From an uncultured Verrucomicrobiota bacterium (GTDB taxonomy: Bacteria > Verrucomicrobiota > Verrucomicrobiia > Verrucomicrobiales > DEV007): a stretch of DNA of 40,385 bases. The position numbers were made by a program, and so were the translations under genes. Every line of letters starts with the position of its first letter. Positions within the stretch are counted from its first letter, which is position 1. Location: contig CACIUL010000030.1 of assembly GCA_902589825.1 (NCBI GenBank), positions 1 through 40,385 of the forward strand, given 5' to 3'. The notes beneath the pieces are model-generated. The model ran no database searches. It was not told the DNA's origin and worked only from the letters and a program-made list of their open reading frames with translations. Below, one piece after another: positions 34,594 to 40,385 of this stretch.

Positions 34594-35241
34594 CTAAAGC
34601 ATTTCATCCAGCGCAGAACCACCTTGCAGGTGAGAGGTGTCGCCAAGGGTGCGCAGTTGCCAGTTACCCTGACTGTTCCATTCCATGACATTAAGGGCGG
34701 TATTCTGGACATGGAAGCGGCGCGGGGCCGCAATCTCTATTCCAAGACAGGCCTTTATGGCCATGGTGATGATGCCTCCATGGGTTACGCACAGAATCTT
34801 GCCATCATCATTGCATTGGGCGAGCTCATTGAGGATGTTGCCCGTCCTCTCTAGGATGTCCCGCCAACTCTCTCCCCCTTCAGGGCGATAATCCGCATCA
34901 CCAGAAGTGTGCCTGGTGTAATCATCAGGAAATTGCTCTGCAATCTCGGAATATGTCAGGCCTTCCAACCGGCCAAGTGCACGCTCGCGCAGGCGAGCCT
35001 CCCTGATGATCATGTGTTCCTGCCCGGTTTCACGGCAGATGATATTGGCACTCTGGACAGCGCGCCCAAGGTCGGAAGTGTAAATGGCATCAAAGCGCAT
35101 GCCCTCGCCGGCCAGGCGCACCCCGAGAAGTTTCGCCTGGTTTTCGCCGTCCCGGGTCAGGGGGCTGTCCATGTGCCCCTGGTGGATGCCTTTCTGGTTC
35201 CACTCTGTTTCTCCGTGCCTGATGATAAAGAGGGTCGTCAT
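34594..35241 (-). CDS. Histidine phosphatase superfamily (phosphoglycerate mutase-like)
   Basis: The 215-residue product begins TLFIIRHGETEWNQKG, where His9 in RHGE is the phospho-acceptor. Glu87 in RERALGRLEG and His154 in VTHGGIITM complete the catalytic pocket. The family includes cofactor-dependent phosphoglycerate mutases, alpha-ribazole phosphatase and other sugar-phosphate phosphatases, and the sequence does not settle which. Its position next to pgi would suit a glycolytic role. It is divergent from rsgA. Confidence 0.92.
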   Translation of the reverse strand: MTTLFIIRHGETEWNQKGIHQGHMDSPLTRDGENQAKLLGVRLAGEGMRFDAIYTSDLGRAVQSANIICRETGQEHMIIREARLRERALGRLEGLTYSEIAEQFPDDYTRHTSGDADYRPEGGESWRDILERTGNILNELAQCNDDGKILCVTHGGIITMAIKACLGIEIAAPRRFHVQNTALNVMEWNSQGNWQLRTLGDTSHLQGGSALDEML

Positions 35242-35351
35242 TGAAGCGCCTGATCATCGGCTGTTTGGTGCTTCCGGTCAAAGTGTTGTTGCGCAAGGGG
35301 CATGAACCCTACAACATGGTAGCGTCCCCTGGAATGATCAGGGAACAAAGA

Positions 35352-36419
35352 ATGACTCTTGAAAGCCTAGGATGGTCTGATTTCTTCAGGCGGAATTTTT
35401 CCAGCGAGTATGCCGTGAAGGGTTTACTGCCAGCCCGGGTCTGGCGCACCAGCAAGCAGATCTACCACATATTGTGTGAGGATGGTTCATACGTGGCCAG
35501 GGTGTCGGGGAATTTCCGCCACAGGGCGCAGGTTTCCTCTGATTACCCGGCAGTTGGCGACTGGGTTGCTGTCAGCCTGAAACCTGACGGGACTGAGGCT
35601 GAGATCAGGGAACTGCTTCCAAGGAAGACGGTTTTCTCAAGGCAGGCTGTCAGTGCCTCGGGAACGGAGTCCAAGTCTGCAGAGCAGGTCATCGCCGCCA
35701 ATGTTGATGTGGCTTTCCTGATTGCATCCCTTGACGGCCGGCGCGGTTTCAGTCTGCGTCGCCTTGAACGATACCTGACCCTCACGCGTAACAGTGGCGC
35801 CAGTCCCGTGGTGGTTCTCAATAAGGCCGATCTGGCTGAGGATCCTGAAAGTGCAGCGGAAAAGGCCCGGGAAATAGCGCCGGGAGCGCCCGTACACGCT
35901 GTCAGCGCCATTGAGGATGAAGGAGTGGCACCCCTAAGGCAGTATGTAACCAAGGCAGCAACACTGGTGCTGCTTGGGCCCTCGGGGTCCGGAAAATCGA
36001 CCATTGTGAACAGTCTGGCCGGCGCCGAACTCATGCGTACCAGTGCCGTGAGGCGGACGGACGCCCGCGGCAGGCATACCACAACATGGAGTGAATTGAC
36101 GGTCCTTAATGGGGGGGGGATACTCATCGATACACCGGGTTTGCGAGATGTGCAGCTTTGGTCCGGAGACACGGCAGTGGAAGAGACATTTGCCGAACTG
36201 CAGGAGGCAGCCAGTCGGTGCCGTTTCCGCGATTGTCAACATTCTGGGGAACCGGGATGCGCAGTTGCCGCAGCCATTGAGTCAGGTGAGATTGAGGAGA
36301 ACCGCCTGGTGAGTTTCAAGAAGCAAAAGGAGGAGATTGCCGCGGCTATGAGGCGCCGAAACCATGGCGAGAAACTCAAGCATGTGAAACCCCCACGTCC
36401 ACGCCGCAAAAAGAAGTAA
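35352..36419 (+). CDS. rsgA: Ribosome small-subunit-dependent GTPase A
   Basis: The product is 355 residues from the ATG at 35352 (MTLESLGWSDFF), which has an AGGGAA element eight bases upstream. An in-frame start at 35241 adds an unrelated 37 residues over the divergent promoter. It has an OB-fold N-terminus and the circularly permuted GTPase order, with VVLNKADLAED (G4), then GPSGSGKST near 209-217 (G1) and DTPGLRDVQL (G3). A C-terminal zinc knuckle with Cys and His residues follows (RCRFRDCQHSGEPGC). It matures the 30S subunit in the cytoplasm. Confidence 0.96.
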   Translation: MTLESLGWSDFFRRNFSSEYAVKGLLPARVWRTSKQIYHILCEDGSYVARVSGNFRHRAQVSSDYPAVGDWVAVSLKPDGTEAEIRELLPRKTVFSRQAVSASGTESKSAEQVIAANVDVAFLIASLDGRRGFSLRRLERYLTLTRNSGASPVVVLNKADLAEDPESAAEKAREIAPGAPVHAVSAIEDEGVAPLRQYVTKAATLVLLGPSGSGKSTIVNSLAGAELMRTSAVRRTDARGRHTTTWSELTVLNGGGILIDTPGLRDVQLWSGDTAVEETFAELQEAASRCRFRDCQHSGEPGCAVAAAIESGEIEENRLVSFKKQKEEIAAAMRRRNHGEKLKHVKPPRPRRKKK

Positions 36420-36522
36420 TTTGCCAATTCGTTGATTTTTCCTGCCCGTTGGCTTGCCTGCGACAAATATTTTTTTCAGCATTGCTGGCAGTCTGCCCGG
36501 CTTTACGCTATTACTTGCGGCA

Positions 36523-37257
36523 ATGAATACTGAGATACGCAACGAGGCAGGGGAAAAAATTGATTACAGCTACCATGATGGGGGGAGTGATTCCATTGTC
36601 GTCATCGGGCATGGTGTTACCGGCAACAAGGACAGGCCGCTGGTCACCGCGCTGGCAGAAGGCTTGAAGGCAGCCGGAATTTCAGCACTGAGGTTTTCCT
36701 TTTCCGGTAACGGTGAATCAGGAGGGGATTTCCGGGATGCGACAATCACCAAGGAGGTGGCTGACCTGGGAGCCGTACTTGATGCCCTTGAAGGAGAAAC
36801 CGGGCACATTATTTATGCAGGTCACAGCATGGGCGGTGCTGTGGGGGTTTTACGGGCGGCATCCGATTCGCGGATCAAGGCCCTGGTTTCACTGGCAGGC
36901 ATGGTAAATACAGGGAAATTTGCCGAGACTGAGTTTGGTGATGTTGTGCCAGGAGAAGGCAATATGTGGGATGATGAGGACTGCCCGCTTTCCCAGGCCT
37001 ACATGGATGATTTACGGGGAATCGGAACACTCGTTGAACAAGGCAGCCAGGTACAGGTGCCATGGATGCTTGTCCATGGCACGGAGGATGATGTGGTATT
37101 GATCGAGGATACCCATGATATCTTTGAGAGAGCTGCTGGTGATAAGCAGAAGCTTATTATCGAGGGGTCTGACCATGTGTTCAGCCAAGCTGAGCACATG
37201 TGCGAAATGGTTGAGGGCGTGACCAACTGGATCAAGAGCCATCTGGGCGTGAATTGA
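36523..37257 (+). CDS. Cytoplasmic alpha/beta hydrolase
   Basis: The product is 244 residues from the ATG at 36523 (MNTEIRNEAGEKIDY); an upstream TTG at 36454 would add a hydrophobic but unlikely leader. It has the oxyanion HG in VVIGHGVTGNKD, the nucleophile Ser102 in AGHSMGGAVG, the acid Asp189/190 in VHGTEDDVV, and the base His218 in GSDHVFS. It resembles bacterial peptidase/esterase-type serine hydrolases of the S9/BAAT kind; the substrate is unknown. The gene lies 103 nt after rsgA. Confidence 0.87.
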   Translation: MNTEIRNEAGEKIDYSYHDGGSDSIVVIGHGVTGNKDRPLVTALAEGLKAAGISALRFSFSGNGESGGDFRDATITKEVADLGAVLDALEGETGHIIYAGHSMGGAVGVLRAASDSRIKALVSLAGMVNTGKFAETEFGDVVPGEGNMWDDEDCPLSQAYMDDLRGIGTLVEQGSQVQVPWMLVHGTEDDVVLIEDTHDIFERAAGDKQKLIIEGSDHVFSQAEHMCEMVEGVTNWIKSHLGVN

Positions 37258-37421
37258 AGTCAGCTCGGATCATGTGAAGGGTTTGCCGTGCCGGACCTTT
37301 GAGCGTGTTTTTTGGCTTGCAGATGCCGAATCTTCGTGACCCTCACAGTCAGGGGCGTATGATTTGAATAAGGCGAGATTTTCCGACAAATAATGACATT
37401 TGCGGTTTCGCCCTTGTTTGA

Positions 37422-39257
37422 ATGAATCGTGGAATCTCAGTTGCTCTGCTTGCGGCTCTTTTTTATGGGGCCTTGCTGTGCACTGCTGTTCTCTTATCCC
37501 AACCGGGGATTGAAGAGGACTTAAAGACGCGGGCCAAGGCTGCCCTGGAGCAAATCGAGAATCTTCCCTCGGCTCCCGAATTTGTTGTTAACGGGCGCGA
37601 TATAGTGATTGAGGGTGAGGTTTATAGTCAGGAGCAGTTGCAGCAAGTCCGTGAGGCTATCATGGAAATAAAGGATATCCGTGTCCTTGCAGACAATATG
37701 TCAATAAGGTCCCTTGCGCCTTCTCGCCTGGTGATGCAGCAGGTTGATGATGGCTGGTTGATTGAAGGGAGGCTGGGCAACCATGAGGGAGCGAGAGGGC
37801 TTGAGGAAGCCTTACGCGGGCAACTGAAGGATGGAGCGAAACTGAAGGGCAGTGTGAGGGTTGAGGCACATACCCGCCCGTCAGGATGGCCGGAACTGGT
37901 GAGTGAATGGTTTGGGCAGTTTCAGGAAATGATGTCAGGAAATGCTCGCCTTGAGATAATCAATAACACGCTGTGGGTTTCCGGAGAGGTTTTCTCAAAG
38001 CAGCAACAGGATGGTATTATGGCCAGCGCCACATCGCATTTCTCAGGTAGTGAACTGGAGTTAATTGACAAGGTTACCATCGTTCAAGCTCCTGATCCTC
38101 CAAAGCTCATCATCGAGCAGGATGAGGGCGGGGATTTCATTATCAACGGCCGGGTTCGTGGGCAGTCATTCAAGGAGCGCATTCTGGAAGAGCTTCAAGG
38201 AAGCCGCGTTGGCGGGACCGTCAGTGAACAGTTGAGTGTCGGGGAGCATATCAGGCCGGCATCATGGGAAACATCACTGGTCCGCCTCTTGCCGGCACTT
38301 GTAACCGAGGTGGAGGGATTGCGGGTGAGAGCTGAAGAGGATGGGTTCATGATGGCGGGAACAGTCCGTGGGCAGGAAAAGAAGCAGAGTATTGATGAGA
38401 CCGCAGCACAGCTGTTCAGCGGCATATCGATTGAGGTTGATAACCAGCTGCAAATTTTCGTGGCGCCTGACCCTGCCAGTTTTGTGATATCACGCGGTGA
38501 AGACCATGTCTTGCGACTCAAGGGCATTTTGCCGGACGCGCAAATGGTGGATCGTTTCATGGCGTCAGTAACGAGTGCACTGGAAGCAGGGCAACCGTCG
38601 CCGGTTAATGAAATTGAAACCGGCGACAACGTCAGTGATGCGCCCTGGGTGGAAACCATGTGTGCCATGATGAAGCCCTTTATTCTCAATGTCCATTGGG
38701 GGGCACTTTCCATCCACGAGGATGGTGATGGTGAGTATCCGCAGGTGGCCCTGGAGGCAGAAGTGAAAGATCCTGCCGGTGGCGATATTCTGCAGGCTCT
38801 CCTTGAGAATGCCTTTCCCAGGCCCAATGAGAGCGTGATCCCGCCTGACCAACCACGATATCAGCGGGTGATCGACCTGGTTCTGGCCAAGCCCGCGGGC
38901 CCAACTGATGAGGATATTGCGGCTCTTGAAAAGGCGGTTGCCGACACAGTTATCTATTTTGATAGCACCAGTTTCCGGGTGAATCCGGAGGAACGTTTGA
39001 AATTATCACTACTTGCCGAGCGATTTACCAAGGTTCCGGGCGCCAGCCTTGCCCTGCTTGGATATGCCGATCCTTTTGGGGATGCCTCTTATAACAGGGA
39101 ACTTAGCAGGAAACGTTGCAAGGCAGTGCGCGATATACTCGTTGAGCTGGGTATAGAGTTCCTGTTGCTTGAGATTGAGCAAAAAGGGGAAACAGAAAAG
39201 AGCCAGGGAAGTCGTTCTTACAAGAGTGCCCGGCGTGTGGAGTTTGAACTGCGTTGA
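37422..39257 (+). CDS. OmpA family protein with tandem BON-like repeats
   Basis: The 611-residue envelope protein has an N-terminal hydrophobic segment at about 4-26 (signal anchor). Three imperfect repeats cover about 100-223, 225-348 and 350-470, each with two BON-like beta-alpha modules. Recurring points are VQAPDPPKLIIEQ/VAPDPASFVIS at the joints and HTRPSGW (150-156) and HIRPASW (276-282) within. The C-terminal OmpA domain (about 505-611) has VIYFDSTSFRVNPE, GYADPFGDASYNRELSRKR and a late RRVEFELR, which should bind peptidoglycan. A BON/OmpA layout recalls mycobacterial ArfA, but function here is unknown. The following MFS gene starts 12 nt after its stop. Confidence 0.88.
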   Translation: MNRGISVALLAALFYGALLCTAVLLSQPGIEEDLKTRAKAALEQIENLPSAPEFVVNGRDIVIEGEVYSQEQLQQVREAIMEIKDIRVLADNMSIRSLAPSRLVMQQVDDGWLIEGRLGNHEGARGLEEALRGQLKDGAKLKGSVRVEAHTRPSGWPELVSEWFGQFQEMMSGNARLEIINNTLWVSGEVFSKQQQDGIMASATSHFSGSELELIDKVTIVQAPDPPKLIIEQDEGGDFIINGRVRGQSFKERILEELQGSRVGGTVSEQLSVGEHIRPASWETSLVRLLPALVTEVEGLRVRAEEDGFMMAGTVRGQEKKQSIDETAAQLFSGISIEVDNQLQIFVAPDPASFVISRGEDHVLRLKGILPDAQMVDRFMASVTSALEAGQPSPVNEIETGDNVSDAPWVETMCAMMKPFILNVHWGALSIHEDGDGEYPQVALEAEVKDPAGGDILQALLENAFPRPNESVIPPDQPRYQRVIDLVLAKPAGPTDEDIAALEKAVADTVIYFDSTSFRVNPEERLKLSLLAERFTKVPGASLALLGYADPFGDASYNRELSRKRCKAVRDILVELGIEFLLLEIEQKGETEKSQGSRSYKSARRVEFELR

Positions 39258-39269
39258 TCCTGGGCACTG

Positions 39270-40385
39270 ATGGCTGAAGAGAAAGCTGGAAGCGTTTGGC
39301 ATAATTCAGGATTTGTTCGCCTGTATGCCGCCCATGCGGCGAGCCTTATCGGCAGTGGCATCGGTACAGCGGCAATTGCACTCCTGGCTGACGGGTTGCG
39401 CCCCGGGTCCGGGCCGCAGGTATTGGGAATTGTCCTGACGATCAGGATTCTCATTGTTGTTTTCCTTTCGCCTCTGGCAGGACAGCTGGCTGAGCGTATC
39501 GGCAGGCGCACGCAGATGGTATTGGCTGACCTGTTACGCATGTTCGTGATGATAGGCATGTTTTTTGTCTCGGCGGAGTGGCATCTCTATGTATTGGCAT
39601 TTCTTCTGCACCTTGGCTCAGCTTTCTTTACTCCGATCTATAAGTCGGTGATTCCAGGGGTGGTTGGTAAAGAACTTTACCCAAGGGCGGTGGCCTATGG
39701 CACACTTGCTTATAACTTGTCTGATATCCTGGGCATGACAGCCGGGGCGGCCCTGATCTGGGTGACGGGATTCAAGTGGTGTTTCAGTATTGATGCCGCC
39801 ACCTTTCTGTTAAGTGCGCTTTTCATTGCCAGAGTGCGTTTGCCGACGGACCAGCGCGAAGAGCGGCGCAAGGGCACGCGCCTTTTATTTGGAATCAACC
39901 AGATGTTCAGTGCCGTTGGACTCAGGCGTTCCCTGATGCTCTCCCTGCAGGTGAGCGTGGTAGGAGGGTTGGCTATCGTGGCCACCCACGGTTATGTTAA
40001 GAATGAGCTTGGCTGGCCTGAGTATTTTTATCCATTGGCAATGGCGGCGATGGGCCTGGGATCAATGTGCGCAGCCCTGCACTTCAGTCATTGCGGGAGT
40101 ATGGGCAGGCGCAACTGGGGAAGGGTCGTCCTGCCTCTTTTCTTTGCAGTCCTGATTTGCACCGCGCTGTTTCCATCCTACCCCGTGCTCGTGATTGCCT
40201 GGACGGTTTCCGGTGCAGGGCAGGGTGTATTTAGTGTGATTTCCAACACACTTTTGGCTGAAAACAGTAAAGAAGCCGAACGCCCGCACATCTATGCTGC
40301 GCAGTTTGCCCTCAGTCACGCCGGATGGGGGATCAGTTATCCCCTGTGTGGTTTTCTGGCCGGGCAACTTGGCTTTGCCACGGCT
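39270..40385 (+). CDS. MFS transporter, partial (cut by right edge)
   Basis: A 372-codon open frame runs from the ATG at 39270 to the end of the window with no stop. It starts MAEEKAGSVWHNSGFVRLY and has at least nine hydrophobic segments. The MFS loop 2-3 motif GQLAERIGRRTQMVLADLLR is present. It resembles the MFS_3 group (enterobactin exporter, NreB-like). The gene is 12 nt downstream of the OmpA gene and probably co-transcribed. Substrate is unknown. Confidence 0.88.
   Translation, partial: MAEEKAGSVWHNSGFVRLYAAHAASLIGSGIGTAAIALLADGLRPGSGPQVLGIVLTIRILIVVFLSPLAGQLAERIGRRTQMVLADLLRMFVMIGMFFVSAEWHLYVLAFLLHLGSAFFTPIYKSVIPGVVGKELYPRAVAYGTLAYNLSDILGMTAGAALIWVTGFKWCFSIDAATFLLSALFIARVRLPTDQREERRKGTRLLFGINQMFSAVGLRRSLMLSLQVSVVGGLAIVATHGYVKNELGWPEYFYPLAMAAMGLGSMCAALHFSHCGSMGRRNWGRVVLPLFFAVLICTALFPSYPVLVIAWTVSGAGQGVFSVISNTLLAENSKEAERPHIYAAQFALSHAGWGISYPLCGFLAGQLGFATA

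Noticed and set aside
36110-36121. Run of Gs in rsgA as a frameshift error
   Set aside because: The GTPase motifs before and after it (NKADL, DTPGLRD, zinc knuckle) stay in one frame.

Overview
This is a roughly 55% GC bacterial window (estimated by eye) that most resembles Verrucomicrobiota or a related PVC-superphylum bacterium. The marker genes are the characteristic exported PVC proteins: a DUF1549/DUF1553 (PSD1) cytochrome-type giant, a DUF1501 Tat-exported protein, a c-type cytochrome plus WD40 protein, a DUF1080 protein and a PVC-type beta-propeller 'membrane-bound dehydrogenase'. Lipoprotein and signal-peptide genes with weak or absent Shine-Dalgarno sequences also fit. The phylum is inferred from content and not proven. 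No rRNA, IS element, prophage or CRISPR array was seen, and no gap between genes exceeds about 250 bases.

Layout. 1-4356: a partial lipoprotein, an exported alpha/beta hydrolase, then MFS, CPBP protease and UbiA-type prenyltransferase genes on the minus strand. 4537-5522: tRNA-Arg(CCU) followed 14 nt later by a metallophosphoesterase. 5519-9133 (minus): GntP permease, class V aminotransferase and a hydroxypyruvate-isomerase-like TIM barrel. 9193-14939 (plus, divergent): a sugar-acid cluster with 2-keto-3-deoxy-pentonate dehydratase (FAH fold), alpha-ketoglutarate semialdehyde dehydrogenase, a second GntP permease and an IlvD/EDD aldonate dehydratase. Together these make a non-phosphorylative (Weimberg-type) route from a pentonate to 2-oxoglutarate.

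15000-22068 holds the most interesting content: two genes that are complete only if in-frame TGA codons are read as selenocysteine. The first (15000-15221) is a 73-residue Rdx/SelW-family protein in which both positions of the CxxC redox motif are TGA (UxxU). The second (20650-22068) is a 472-residue exported deiodinase-like thioredoxin-fold protein with a T-U-P-P-F active site, followed by a DsbD-alpha-like domain with two cysteines and a pair of EF-hands. Both TGAs are followed at suitable distance by a possible bacterial SECIS hairpin. Standard gene callers would truncate or miss both. Between and around them lie an Smr protein, a PVC propeller/PI-PLC pair, DUF1080 and DUF1501.

22160-28794: PSD1 giant, WD40 cytochrome and an EamA transporter. 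28893-36419: a TIM-barrel isomerase and housekeeping genes glnD, pgi and a histidine phosphatase on the minus strand, with rsgA divergent. 36523-40385 (plus): an alpha/beta hydrolase, an OmpA protein with BON-like repeats and an MFS transporter cut by the right edge.
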